Origin: Methylobacterium goesingense
GTDB lineage: Bacteria > Pseudomonadota > Alphaproteobacteria > Rhizobiales > Beijerinckiaceae
Assembly (NCBI RefSeq): GCF_022179225.1
Contig: NZ_BPQL01000055.1
Span: 1-42,375 of the forward strand
DNA length: 42,375 bases
Direction of reading: 5' to 3'
Shown: piece after piece, positions 1 to 8,539 of the stretch
How positions within the stretch are numbered: the first letter of the stretch is position 1
Layout: every line of letters begins with the position of its first letter
Position numbers and translations under genes: made by a program
Notes under the pieces: generated by a model
The model's input: the letters and a program-made list of their open reading frames with translations, nothing else
The model's database searches: none
What the model was told of the DNA's origin: nothing

Positions 1-17
1 AACGCCACCATCGAGGC
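1..17. repeat. Terminal direct repeat, left copy
   Basis: These 17 bases are identical to 42359-42375 and lie in the conserved MCP hairpin codons. With the reading frame that continues across the ends, they indicate a circular molecule linearised here. Confidence 0.85.
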
Positions 18-615
18 CGCCCGGGCAGGGGAAGCTGGCCGCGGCTTCGCGGTCGTGGCGACTGAGGTAAAAAACCTGGCTGGTCAGGCTGCCGCCGCAA
101 CGAACCGGATCAGCAGCGAGATCGCCGGCATGCAGGCTGTCTCCACCGAAGTCGCCACCACCCTGGCGACGATCACGGCAGCGATCGGTACAATCAGCCA
201 GCACGTCGACGGCGTCACCGCCTCGATGGACGAGCAGGCCCAGGCTACGGGTGCGATCCTGACCAGCATGCAGCAGGCCGCTGAGGGCGTGTCGAGCATC
301 AGCACTGGGTTGGACAACTGGACGATTGGGATGGAGGAGCGTCGCACCAAACGACGGGCACGTATCCTTCTGCCGGCCTGGATCCGCTTGCCCGGCGGCG
401 GCCGCATTGCCTGCTCCATCCGCGACATATCGGAGGGCGGCGCCCGGTTACATCTCCCCCAACCTACTAGGGTGCCCGATCGGTTCGAAGTCGTCGTCGA
501 AGCAGACGGCCGCCAATTCGACTGCGTCGTGCGGCATCGTTCCGACACCGGCCTGAACGTGCAGTTCCTGTCGGCGATCGACACAGGTCTGCGAGTTCGA
601 GCGTTAGGCAATTGA
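1..615 (+). CDS. Chemoreceptor, 3' part: MCP signalling tip plus PilZ domain
   Basis: This is the C-terminal 204 residues of a methyl-accepting chemotaxis protein whose 5' part is at 40991-42375. The frame is open from base 1 and begins in the conserved hairpin tip ([20 protein letters not shown]), which contacts CheA and CheW. The returning helix follows, then from about codon 113 a PilZ domain. The PilZ domain shows the two cyclic di-GMP-binding signatures, an RxxxR motif in ERRTKRR and a DxSxxG motif in DISEGG. Joined across the 17-base terminal overlap, the protein is 660 aa with no membrane segment, so it is a cytoplasmic receptor. It ends 12 bases before the convergent DUF1236 gene stop. 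The family is certain; cyclic di-GMP binding is inferred from intact motifs. Confidence 0.93.
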   Translation, partial: NATIEAARAGEAGRGFAVVATEVKNLAGQAAAATNRISSEIAGMQAVSTEVATTLATITAAIGTISQHVDGVTASMDEQAQATGAILTSMQQAAEGVSSISTGLDNWTIGMEERRTKRRARILLPAWIRLPGGGRIACSIRDISEGGARLHLPQPTRVPDRFEVVVEADGRQFDCVVRHRSDTGLNVQFLSAIDTGLRVRALGN

Positions 616-627
616 CGTTGCGGGCAG

Positions 628-1038
628 TCAGTCAATCACCTCAACGACGCGGCGTGTCCCTGGTTCGACCAAGACTGGGTGATCATTGACGATGGTGTAA
701 TTCAACCCCTTGAGTGCAAATTCTGGGGGTACGTCGTAGTAGACGACGCCATCTTCCGGTAGGATCACGCCGACCTGCACTTTGCCTTCATATGCAAACG
801 ATGGACGGCGTTCGCCCCGCGTGTAGATTCGAAAGCGCTCTCTGCGATCAATTCCGAGGATTTCGTTGGCTGTTCCTACGGCTCCTCCGATCGCGCTTCC
901 CACGGCGGCACCCAAAGGTCCTGCGATATTGCCTCCACGCTCCGCCCCGTCTTGTGCGCCACGGGTGAGCCCCTGCGCATAAGCGCCCGTGGCGACGCCC
1001 ATAGCCATCAGCACACCTACTGCTGCTCTCAGATGCAT
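628..1038 (-). CDS. Exported DUF1236-type protein
   Basis: This 136-aa protein has an N-terminal signal peptide (hydrophobic stretch ending near GAYAQ, about residue 22). A glycine/alanine-rich region (GPLGAAVGSAIGGAVG), glycine-zipper-like, follows. The C-terminal half resembles DUF1236, with YYDVPPEF and a final segment in which the position and value of a terminal loop are conserved (VEPGTRRVVEVID). DUF1236 proteins are small periplasmic or envelope proteins of Rhizobiales with no known biochemical role. The start at 1038 was chosen because it places the signal peptide at the N terminus; a longer frame upstream has no protein-like character. It is probably transcribed alone from the 1039-1249 gap. 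Confidence 0.82.
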   Translation of the reverse strand: MHLRAAVGVLMAMGVATGAYAQGLTRGAQDGAERGGNIAGPLGAAVGSAIGGAVGTANEILGIDRRERFRIYTRGERRPSFAYEGKVQVGVILPEDGVVYYDVPPEFALKGLNYTIVNDHPVLVEPGTRRVVEVID

Positions 1039-1249
1039 CGGTTGCTGCTCCCGGTTCGCTAATAAGGCCAAGCGGTCCGTGAGGTACGGTCCCAGAAGCA
1101 ATCCATTGGGCTCTATCGTTAATAAATTTCGTCCTCTACCGGTCCTGAGGTCAGGTTTAGCGCTTGGCCTCGCCGGGCTTGCCTCCCAACGCGCCGAACG
1201 TGGCATCATGGAACGCCCGAGCCCGTTGGGTCTCTCTGACACCGGCGCC

Positions 1250-1906
1250 TTACTCCGCCGGATCCCTACGAGAACCCGTAGCCACGATTCGCACCATCGC
1301 ATCCGGTAGCGGCCGCTGAAGCTCCAGGGCGATCTCCGTGGGCGCCGCGAGCCAAGTGCTCCACTCCTCCGGAGTCGTCAGCAGCACCGGCATCGCCTTC
1401 GGGTGGATCGGCCCGACTACGCCGTTGGCCTCGCAGGTCAGGAACGAGAACAGGCGGTGCTCCTCCCCGACGCGGTCGGGGTTCTCGGCCTTCGTGCCGC
1501 GCACCCCCGTCCAGGGCCGCCAGATGCCGGCGAACGCGAACAGGGGGCGATCCTCATCGAGGGCGAACCAGGTTGGCGTCTTCTTCGGCTTGGTGTCAGC
1601 GTACTCGCTGAAGGACGAGACCGGCACGAGGCAGCGGTATTCCGGCTTGAGCCAGGGCCGCCAGTGCGGGCTCTTCACGTTCCGGACGTTGGTGACGGGG
1701 TGCTCGCCGAACTGCTTCGGGCCGGGGATACCCCAGCGGAACATTTCCATGACGCGCTCGCCGTCCTCGGCCACCCGCACGATAGGCGCGCGCTGGTCGG
1801 GAAAGATGCCCGGCAGGGGTGGCAGGTTACCGGTGCGATCGACCGGCACGCCGAAGGAGGCGCGGATCTCGGCCTGGGGCGTGACGAGGCTGTAGAGGTT
1901 GCACAT
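1250..1906 (-). CDS. SRAP-family (YedK/HMCES-type) abasic-site protein
   Basis: This 218-aa protein is an SOS-response-associated peptidase family member. These proteins crosslink covalently through Cys2 to abasic sites in single-stranded DNA after the initiator Met is removed. Seen here: MCNLYSL at the N terminus supplies Cys2; the family blocks FRWGIPGP, TNVRN, RCLVPVSSFSEY and HPKAMPVLL follow, including the conserved His in the last block. Length is normal for the family. Two small genes lie just upstream on the same strand (3-base gap), so they are probably cotranscribed. SRAP genes are common on alphaproteobacterial plasmids and phages. Confidence 0.93.
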   Translation of the reverse strand: MCNLYSLVTPQAEIRASFGVPVDRTGNLPPLPGIFPDQRAPIVRVAEDGERVMEMFRWGIPGPKQFGEHPVTNVRNVKSPHWRPWLKPEYRCLVPVSSFSEYADTKPKKTPTWFALDEDRPLFAFAGIWRPWTGVRGTKAENPDRVGEEHRLFSFLTCEANGVVGPIHPKAMPVLLTTPEEWSTWLAAPTEIALELQRPLPDAMVRIVATGSRRDPAE

Positions 1907-1909
1907 GGC

Positions 1910-2176
1910 TCAGGTCCTCGACGGCAGGCCCGCCACCGTTGGTCCGCCCGTTGTGTCGAGCTTGGCCCGGCATGTCATACCGTAGACGTTGGGTGTCCGG
2001 CTGCCGACCTCGCGCTGGAAGCGACAGGATTGCGTGAGGGCGAGGTAGACGTCCAGCACCGAGGCGTGAGGTCCGAAGCGCTGGCGAAGCCGATCGATCC
2101 GATAGGACCCACGCCGCTTGCAAGGGCTACACAGGATCACGAGGCGTTCGGCGCGGACATCGCATAGGCGCTCCAC
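1910..2176 (-). CDS. Small cysteine-containing hypothetical protein
   Basis: This 88-aa protein is of unknown function. A CxxC pair near the N terminus (ILCSPCKRRGSYRIDRL) looks like half of a zinc ribbon; further Cys residues occur in QSCRF and MTCRAKL. The start is taken as GTG at 2176, one base after the stop of the upstream gene; no in-frame ATG fits. It ends three bases before the SRAP start codon, so it is part of a three-gene unit. The CSPC-RRGSY pattern is one I associate with short Methylobacterium and Rhizobiales hypotheticals. The role is unknown. Confidence 0.65.
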   Translation of the reverse strand: MERLCDVRAERLVILCSPCKRRGSYRIDRLRQRFGPHASVLDVYLALTQSCRFQREVGSRTPNVYGMTCRAKLDTTGGPTVAGLPSRT

Positions 2177-2177
2177 G

Positions 2178-2387
2178 TCATGCGGCCCTGGAGGGCAAGC
2201 CCCCTCGGACGAAGCCGTGCGAGACCATTCGCTCGGTGGCCGCGAGTTTCCTTTCGAGAGCCATGACGTCCTCGATGGCCTGCCGAAGGGCGCGGCGCGT
2301 GTCACCGCCGGCCGCCTCCTCGTAGGCAAGGGCGATCATCTCAGCCTCGCTCATGGCCACCAATTCGGCGATCTGCGCAGCGGTCAT
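2178..2387 (-). CDS. Small alpha-helical hypothetical protein
   Basis: This 69-aa acidic, helix-rich protein (MTAAQIAELVAMSEAEMIAL) begins the unit leading to the SRAP gene. The start at 2387 has a GAGAGG ribosome binding site upstream and is preferred over a longer frame starting at 2441. It has no recognisable domain; a short coiled coil is possible around AIEDVMALERKLAATE. Confidence 0.6.
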   Translation of the reverse strand: MTAAQIAELVAMSEAEMIALAYEEAAGGDTRRALRQAIEDVMALERKLAATERMVSHGFVRGGLPSRAA

Positions 2388-2597
2388 GGCGTCCTCTCTC
2401 GTGAGTACGAAAGCGGAACATCGTTCGCTGTGCTGGGTCAAACGCTTTGTGGATGACCTGTGCAGACCGGGGAAAGGTGACAGAAAGAGCTTGCCGAGGG
2501 GAGCGTGACGCTGCCCCGCTGAAACCCGTCAAGCGCAATAGGAAGACCCGCCGCAGCCATGGGCCGGACGGGTCAGCGAGCGTGGTTCAGGTAGCTC

Positions 2598-2696
2598 TTA
2601 CAGGCTTAGGAAAGCGTTGGCCGAGCCAGCGACCGTGAAGGCGAGGCCACCGACAAAGGCAGCGGCCATCGCGTAGGAGAAGCCTTTCAGCAGCAT
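2598..2696 (-). CDS. Very small exported or membrane peptide
   Basis: This 32-codon frame encodes MLLKGFSYAMAAAFVGGLAF followed by a short tail ending GSANAFLSL. It looks like a signal peptide with an AxA-type cleavage motif (ANA) and almost no mature part. A GGGGA element lies about 8 bases upstream of the ATG. It sits 23 bases downstream of the exported-protein gene at 2720-2980 on the same strand, so it may be cotranscribed. Coding status is uncertain because of its size. Confidence 0.4.
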   Translation of the reverse strand: MLLKGFSYAMAAAFVGGLAFTVAGSANAFLSL

Positions 2697-2719
2697 CGTG
2701 TTGTCCCCTGCCCTACCAA

Positions 2720-2980
2720 TCAGCAGCGGTTTCCGCCAGAGGTCTGGCCGTACTGCTGGGTGGGGAAGCTCGGCTGGTTGGCGTTGCCCTCGGCGGCCGA
2801 ACTCATCGGGCAGCCGATATAGGCCGGCGGACGGCGCACATCGTTGACCGAGCCTGTGGTCTCGACGTCGTAGGGCGAGAAGGCGGTGTAACGGGAGGGG
2901 CTGTCGTAAGCCATCGCGGACGAGATCGGGGCGACGCCAAGGACAAGGGCGGTGGCGAGAGCGGCGATACGGGTCTTCAT
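2720..2980 (-). CDS. Small exported protein, EGNANQP family (copy 1)
   Basis: This 86-aa protein has a clear signal peptide (MKTRIAALATALVLGVAPIS, cleavage near AMA-YD). The mature part is short and polar. Its C-terminal block EGNANQPSFPTQQYGQTSGG closely matches the end of the protein at 32938-33207, so the plasmid carries two members of one exported family. Two cysteines (GCPMSS and the final C) could be lipidated or form a disulfide, although no lipobox is seen. The function is unknown. Confidence 0.75.
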   Translation of the reverse strand: MKTRIAALATALVLGVAPISSAMAYDSPSRYTAFSPYDVETTGSVNDVRRPPAYIGCPMSSAAEGNANQPSFPTQQYGQTSGGNRC

Positions 2981-3385
2981 AAAAGCTTACTAGCTCCTTT
3001 ACAGTACGAACCGGGTAGTTGGCTCGTTTCTCTCTGTCTGGAACTAAGATGGGGTGCCGGTCTCATTCTTGACGTGCCGCTCAACACACGATGAGCCGGA
3101 TTAAAGCCAGGGCCTCTGGCGCCCGTCGTTAGAAATGTTGAGAAGCAGTGTGAGATAGACCGCTCAAATCTCTGTTTATTAAGCAGGTATTTTACATACA
3201 ACGACGAAATTTGGAGCGGTTGCAGCCTGCTGGAAAGCCATTGATTGAGCCTTGCGGTCTCCTACAGGAACCCGCTTCCCGATTGATCTCGAAGGGCATT
3301 GGCCCTGCGCACGTAGCCGATGATGGTTCGCGGGGCCAACGCCTTTAAAGATCACTTGAGGAGCGAGTTCTTGTGATGGAGTGCA
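2981..3385. other. Intergenic region, no gene seen
   Basis: This 405-base gap separates the exported-protein gene from the end of the propeller-Hint gene. It should hold the promoter of the former near 2981-3060. I see no convincing coding frame, RNA gene or strong terminator. Confidence 0.4.
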
Positions 3386-5653
3386 TCAAGCGACTCTCGG
3401 AAGCGAAGTGTCCTGAGTAAGATCAACCTCTATGGTGGACGTAGGCGCAAGCCACGCCTTCATCTGACCGTGCTCAGGGGCGGTCTCAATCGAAAGTACA
3501 ACCTCGCCAGTTGCACCCTCCCAAAGAACCGCGGGAAGTGCCGCATCGCCATCCGTCCAACGCCAAGCTTCCGCCTCGTGCCATTGCACGAACGAGAAGC
3601 CGTCTACGAAGAGCGGATGATCAATTGGAAGGACGCGCGTCACACCGCAAGCATCTAGAACGGAAATGCCGCGTACAGGTATACCGAGGCGTCGCCCGTC
3701 ACCGGCTCCCACCCGCACTCGCTCCGGAACGAAGCTTCGTGAGACAAGACGCACGTCCTTGGCCGTCGCCGGCAGGATGAAGCGAGCAGTGTTGCTCACG
3801 CGCTGGGGGTCGAGCCTCACGCCATCGGCGAGCACGTGCAGGTCGTCCTCGCTCGTGAGGCTCCAGCCGAGATGCTCGGCGCGGGCCAGCAGTCGCATGC
3901 GCACGGCATCTACGATCGGGCCGTCCTGCACCAGCGGCCGGCAGAAATCGGACAGGGTCAGCGGGTGAAAATCTGGATGTAGGGAGGTGAAACCATCCGC
4001 GTTGGCGAAAAAGTGGCGCACACCGGTGTCGAGGAAGCTCTCGACCGGCATCCCCTCAGCCAGGAGGATGTCGTGCGCATCGAGTTCGACATGCCAATAG
4101 GTCACCGCCTCGGTCTTCACCCGAGCGACCGTGGCGTCGTTGATGAGGTGCTTGATCGGGATCAGCACCTCATCGAGGACTCTGACGCACACGGCATGAT
4201 CGGGCGACAGGTATAGATCACATTGCGGTAGGCCGTTTCCAAATGCGTTGGCCAGTACTCGCACCGGCCAGACTGCTTCGGGATTAGGGTGGCGGGCAAT
4301 GTTTACATGGCGGTGCCCGATCCAGGTAATCGGGCGACGCGTCCCCTCTGCCGTGACGACCACATCTCCCTCGCGCAGATCCTCGACCGCTACTTCGCCA
4401 TCGCTCATACGAATTCTGGTACCAGTTGCGAAACAAACGACTTGGTCTGCGACAAACACATCGCTTACGCCGTTCGTGTCCCCCGTCGTCAAGTTCGTAC
4501 TAAAACTTTGAAAAGCAATTTTTGATCCATCAGCAGATAGACTTGGATTGATACCACTTTCTCCTGTTGAGCCATCAACAGATCGAGACACAAATGTTGT
4601 CTCACCGGTGCTCAGATTTTTTGTCACAACTCCACCTCCCGGGGCAGAGTTATTTGGAAGGACATTGCTTGCAATTGTTTCAAAGGCTAAATACTTGCCA
4701 TCCGCAGAAAATACCGGATTTGTGCTGGTATTGTTTAACTGAGATCCATCGGAATTCGTCGAAATCCGTGTGACTACCCCCGAGCTCAATTCTTTTAGGA
4801 AGACATCTCCCCTGCCATTCGTATCATTTGGCACCAAGTTGGTAGCGCCGCTTGTAAACGCAACTTTGGATCCATCTGGTGATATTGCGTATTGATTTGT
4901 AGCTCCAGCAATTTGAGATCCATCGGAAGCGGTTGATACTCGAGTTATATTATTAGATTGCAGGTCTTTTATAAACAAATCAATATTATTATTCGTATCG
5001 TTTGGAACTAAATTTGATGCATTGCTGAGAAATGCAACCTTGGAGCCGTTTTCTGCAAAAGAAGGACGATAGGTCTGAGTTCCATTATTTGGTACGCCAT
5101 CAGACGATGACGAAACTAAAGTAGTAGCGTTGGTAGTTAGATTTTTCAAATAAATATCGTTAGCAGTATTATTATCTTGAGGTAAAAATCTCGCATTACT
5201 TTGAAAGATAGCCATAGTTCCATCTGGTGACAGCACAGGCGTCCCACTGTCGCCTCCGCTAGATTGCACTCCAGAAGAGCTTAATGAGACGCGGGTGATT
5301 GAGCCTGTGGCTATATCCTTTACGAAGCTATCGAATGCACCATTAGTATCGCCTGGAACCAAATTGTTTGCAATGCTTGTGAAGGTTACTTTTGTTCCGT
5401 CCGGAGAAAATGAAGCGTTGCTGCTCAATCCATTTGCCTGATCCCCGTTCGCGGAAACAGACAACCTAGATATCTGATTATTTACAAGATCTTTGAGAAA
5501 TATATCTCTCTGCCCGTTTGTGTCATTAGGCGTTAGATTTGTTGCATCAGACTCAAAAACTACCTTCGTGCCGTCAGGTGAAATAATGGGATTAGAGCTA
5601 CTGCCATTTGCCTGAGTACCATCAGAACCTACGGATACACGATTAACAGCCAT
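3386..5653 (-). CDS. Seven-repeat beta-propeller protein with C-terminal Hint domain
   Basis: This 755-aa protein has two parts. Residues 5-405 contain seven repeats of about 58 aa with a TolB/WD40-like signature (SPDGTKVVFES, then NLxPNDTNG, then DVFxKDL, then a threonine/serine strand), which predicts a seven-bladed beta-propeller. From Cys407 (VVCFATGTRIRM) there is a Hint (Hedgehog/intein) domain of the type found in secreted bacterial proteins, with VEDLREGDVVVT, ITWIGHR and LSPDHAV blocks. Cys407 is the expected nucleophile for self-cleavage. No classical signal peptide is seen, which suggests type I-like export. The propeller is encoded by AT-rich DNA and the Hint part by GC-rich DNA, with the switch at about 4440. 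The substrate is unknown. Confidence 0.85.
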   Translation of the reverse strand: MAVNRVSVGSDGTQANGSSSNPIISPDGTKVVFESDATNLTPNDTNGQRDIFLKDLVNNQISRLSVSANGDQANGLSSNASFSPDGTKVTFTSIANNLVPGDTNGAFDSFVKDIATGSITRVSLSSSGVQSSGGDSGTPVLSPDGTMAIFQSNARFLPQDNNTANDIYLKNLTTNATTLVSSSSDGVPNNGTQTYRPSFAENGSKVAFLSNASNLVPNDTNNNIDLFIKDLQSNNITRVSTASDGSQIAGATNQYAISPDGSKVAFTSGATNLVPNDTNGRGDVFLKELSSGVVTRISTNSDGSQLNNTSTNPVFSADGKYLAFETIASNVLPNNSAPGGGVVTKNLSTGETTFVSRSVDGSTGESGINPSLSADGSKIAFQSFSTNLTTGDTNGVSDVFVADQVVCFATGTRIRMSDGEVAVEDLREGDVVVTAEGTRRPITWIGHRHVNIARHPNPEAVWPVRVLANAFGNGLPQCDLYLSPDHAVCVRVLDEVLIPIKHLINDATVARVKTEAVTYWHVELDAHDILLAEGMPVESFLDTGVRHFFANADGFTSLHPDFHPLTLSDFCRPLVQDGPIVDAVRMRLLARAEHLGWSLTSEDDLHVLADGVRLDPQRVSNTARFILPATAKDVRLVSRSFVPERVRVGAGDGRRLGIPVRGISVLDACGVTRVLPIDHPLFVDGFSFVQWHEAEAWRWTDGDAALPAVLWEGATGEVVLSIETAPEHGQMKAWLAPTSTIEVDLTQDTSLPRVA

Positions 5654-6107
5654 AGCTAAATTGACTCCGTGGGTTGAGGTAAGATGCAGTCATATTGCTC
5701 CATCGACTAAAAATTAGTATTTTGACCGCCGATAAACAGCAACTGGCTGTTTAAATTAAAATGAGCGCAGTTGCCGAATTGCAACGATTGATTTGTTTTC
5801 AGGGCGTATATCTCGAGATTCATTTATCAAGACGCGGACAGGCATAAAGCCACCTTGAGCGGCCATTAAAAGCCAGCTCCTTCACAAGCATGCTTCGTAG
5901 AAGCTTCGCCTGCTCAAATTGCATAGCTCGGCATTGTCGGAGATCCAATCGTTATTCTGACATTAGGCAGGCTTGAGGATGGCTGAGAAACAGACAGCCC
6001 GATTTATGTCGGGAAACCCTGACTGGAAATCTAACGTCGAGAAAACAGTATGCTCGGTCTGCCTTACGGACAGGCCCCCATTTGCATGAGTATGCGCATC
6101 GGCGCGA
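5654..6107. promoter_or_regulatory. AT-rich intergenic region with a short inverted repeat
   Basis: This is the upstream region of the propeller-Hint gene. It contains AAACAGC (5734-5740) and GCTGTTT (5746-5752), a perfect 7-base inverted repeat with a 5-base spacer in AT-rich sequence, about 80-100 bases before the start codon. It may be an operator. No gene is seen in the rest of the gap. Confidence 0.35.
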
Positions 6108-7532
6108 TCAGGATGCGAGTCTCAAGTCCTGTCCGTCGAGAGCCGCCGCTTTGGCCCGAGCTTCGTCTCGTGCTGTTAACTGGCCGCGCATGTCCCGTAC
6201 ATGGGCCAGGTGACGCCAGAGTTCGGGATGGTCATCAATCTGCGGAACCGTGTTTTCCAATAGGGCCGCTGCGTCATCCCAGCGGCCAAGCCCGATCAGT
6301 ACGGAGGCCAGCAATTCAGCCCAGGCGCCATTGAATCGGTCTGTTGCAACTGCCCAGGTCGCAAGTGTGACGGCGTCATGGGGCTTGCCAGCATAAACAC
6401 TCGCATAGGCCGCCATCCAGAGGTTCGAGGGGCTCTGAGGGGCTAGAGACAGTGCCGTCTGGCTCATCGCGACACCATCGTCGTAACGATGAGCCGCGAC
6501 GTAGGCCTGGGCCGCGACGCGGGCATGATAGGCTCCGAAGCCAACTTCCTGATCAAGACCCGCCGCGGCCTCAACGGCTTCAGCCAGTTTCTGCTGTCGA
6601 TAAAGCACGAGGATCTTCGCAGCCTTCACGCCTGCCGGAGATTTGCAGTCACTCTCGAAATCATCCTCAAACGTCCAATGATCATGGTCGTTCGGTCTCT
6701 GAAATAAGCGATGCTCTGCCATGATCGAGAACACGACGTCAGGCTTGTCTCGATCGATCGCATCGAAATACACGCGGTGCGTTACGCCCGCGAACGAGGT
6801 GCGACTAAAACTTCTAGCCCAGAACTTCGCCTGCGCTGTTCCGTAGGAGTCGTGGAAGAAGAACGCAGATGTCTCCGGCGCGGTGTCGGACTCCATCCGG
6901 ATCAAGCGGTTTCGGACGACGGTGGTGTTCTTTTGCACTGTCCGAGCGTGGTGCCTCCCGCCAACCGTTAGTATCGGGATCAACTCGGGCGCCCCCTCGG
7001 GTACACGATGAATTGAGAGGTCTCCAAAGGCGTTCTTTAGCTCGACGGAGAAATCATCCGGAGTGACAAGTCCGATTTTGGTCTCAAGCGCTACGCGCCT
7101 GCTCACCGCCTGATAGTTGAGATACGCCCCGTAATCGGTCCAATGCGTGTCGTTCCGACGGTAGGTCCGAAAGGGTGTATCAGCGACGGCGAGATCGGGC
7201 AGAGCATCGTGGAGTGTGACGCCCTCGGCACCGTCCATAACAGCGGACAATTGGGGAAAAGGTGCTTTAATCTTTCCGTGAAGATGATCCGGAAGATCAT
7301 TCCCGCATGCCACGTGAGCGCCCGGAACGATGATGACATGGTAGGGAATACCCCTCTTCTTGAGTTCCCTTCCACGTCGAGCGAAGGTTTGCCTCCACGA
7401 CTGAATGGCATCCTCCGCGACGCCATTCGTATAGTACGATATTAAATTCGTCGCGCCTTCAGCTCCTGTATAGAATAATTGGCCGTTTTTCCCATCAACC
7501 TGAGATCCAAAGTACGGCTTCAAATCAATCAT
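6108..7532 (-). CDS. AlgJ/AlgX-like SGNH protein with C-terminal TPRs
   Basis: This 474-aa protein resembles the SGNH acetylhydrolase-like domain of AlgJ and AlgX, which acetylate exopolysaccharides. The catalytic motifs are visible: NDTHWTDYGAYL provides Asp128 and His130, and FFHDSYGTA provides Ser229. The second half (about 300-470) is a set of TPR-like helices (AYVAAHRYDDGVAMSQTALS, GAWAELLASVLIGLGRWDDA). No signal peptide or membrane helix is seen, unlike AlgJ and AlgX, so its location is unclear. The start at 7532 has AAGGTGAAGC just upstream. It lies on the same strand as the propeller-Hint gene; both may contribute to the cell surface. The polysaccharide partner is not on this plasmid. 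Confidence 0.78.
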   Translation of the reverse strand: MIDLKPYFGSQVDGKNGQLFYTGAEGATNLISYYTNGVAEDAIQSWRQTFARRGRELKKRGIPYHVIIVPGAHVACGNDLPDHLHGKIKAPFPQLSAVMDGAEGVTLHDALPDLAVADTPFRTYRRNDTHWTDYGAYLNYQAVSRRVALETKIGLVTPDDFSVELKNAFGDLSIHRVPEGAPELIPILTVGGRHHARTVQKNTTVVRNRLIRMESDTAPETSAFFFHDSYGTAQAKFWARSFSRTSFAGVTHRVYFDAIDRDKPDVVFSIMAEHRLFQRPNDHDHWTFEDDFESDCKSPAGVKAAKILVLYRQQKLAEAVEAAAGLDQEVGFGAYHARVAAQAYVAAHRYDDGVAMSQTALSLAPQSPSNLWMAAYASVYAGKPHDAVTLATWAVATDRFNGAWAELLASVLIGLGRWDDAAALLENTVPQIDDHPELWRHLAHVRDMRGQLTARDEARAKAAALDGQDLRLAS

Positions 7533-7886
7533 GCTTCACCTTATCAGCTATAATAATAGAATTATGCCTGTTTAAGTTTACATTTGAATTCTAGTAGAAT
7601 ATTATAATAGATTGCAGGCTTTGATTCATAAATACTTGTACGAAAATGCCCAATATGGACCACGCAGTGACAGTTGGTAGATAGACGGGCTAACTCAGCA
7701 TGCTTCATTTCCTGTGTTGGCAAGAGTGTCGACATCTATTTCGTATGATGGCACTCGATGAAGTTACCGCCAAGGCCCTCAGAATCTTTGAGGGGCGTTT
7801 CGAGGGGATCGCCCTGGTTGACATTGCAGAAGCGTAGCCCAAAGGCGGACACACAGATGGCCGACTGTCCTTAGCTGGAGCCCTCG
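7533..7886. other. AT-rich divergent intergenic region
   Basis: This 354-base gap is notably AT-rich at 7540-7640 and separates the AlgJ-like gene from rightward genes, so promoters for both directions should lie here. A 30-codon frame at 7745-7837 (+) encodes MMALDEVTAKALRIFEGRFE and ends in DIAEA. It is short and has no clear ribosome binding site, so I do not call it as a gene. Confidence 0.35.
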
Positions 7887-8162
7887 ATGAGCCGTCCCCG
7901 TAGTGTCGCCCTGCCCTGGTACGCCTCAGAGCACTACGAGGCGCTACGCCAAAGCCTGTCCGATGGTGACAAGTTGCCGATCCAGTACGAGGCGTGGCGG
8001 GCCGCCACCGAGCAGGTTGAGCGCGAGGTCCAGCGCAGTGGCGTCGAGGTCGTGCGCGTGCCGATTGAGCCAGGGGCGTTCAGTGCCTGGTGCAAGGCCG
8101 CCGGGTTGCCGGCTGACGGCTCAGCACGTGTCCGATACGCTACCGAGGCCCTGGCAAGCTGA
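7887..8162 (+). CDS. Hypothetical protein
   Basis: This 91-aa soluble protein starts at an ATG with GGAG six bases upstream. It contains aromatic-rich LPWYASEHYEALRQSL and a helical YEAWRAATEQVEREVQR, and ends with a SARVRYATEAL helix. The style is that of short Methylobacterium hypotheticals. It is followed after 36 bases by another small gene on the same strand, probably in one transcript. The function is unknown. Confidence 0.7.
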   Translation: MSRPRSVALPWYASEHYEALRQSLSDGDKLPIQYEAWRAATEQVEREVQRSGVEVVRVPIEPGAFSAWCKAAGLPADGSARVRYATEALAS

Positions 8163-8198
8163 CGCCGCCAGGGCAGAAGCACACAGCAGGAGGCGCCT

Positions 8199-8405
8199 AT
8201 GCGCGAACTCTACGCCAGCTCGAATGGAGATCGCTGGGACCTTTTGATCGATGCCTCGACCGGGCACACCTTCGTGCGGCACACCGCCAACCAGCCCTCA
8301 GGCGGCAACGTGGTCGACATGGCGCTCCCGATCTTCCTCAGCCTCGACAGCGGCGGCCCCGAACATCAAGCCCTTTGGGCTTTGATCCGGTCGCTCGTTA
8401 CATAG
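8199..8405 (+). CDS. Small hypothetical protein
   Basis: This 68-aa protein has a perfect AGGAGG ribosome binding site upstream of the ATG. The sequence DRWDLLIDASTGHTFVRHTA suggests a small beta-sheet fold; DMALPIFLSLDSGGPEHQAL follows. I recognise it as a type of short hypothetical seen in Rhizobiales but cannot assign a role. Confidence 0.72.
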   Translation: MRELYASSNGDRWDLLIDASTGHTFVRHTANQPSGGNVVDMALPIFLSLDSGGPEHQALWALIRSLVT

Positions 8406-8539
8406 AAGTGACGACAAGGCCTCCTCTGTCTGAGATGCCAAATTCGGACCGATTGCCACTACATCATGTCGACAGCATCTTGATTTCTCTGAAGATGACG
8501 TGGATGCGTTAGCCTTCACCCAAATCAGAGGAACAAAAA

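Noticed and set aside
1..17. attL/attR of an integrated element in an MCP gene
   Set aside because: There is no integrase, and the two receptor parts join into one normal gene when the window is circularised, which is simpler.
1403..2167. 254-aa rightward frame over the SRAP gene
   Set aside because: It is antisense to a gene with all SRAP motifs.
7745..7837. 30-codon frame MMALDEVTAKALRIFEGRFE...
   Set aside because: It is too short, without a ribosome site or a known family; noted only within the intergenic entry.
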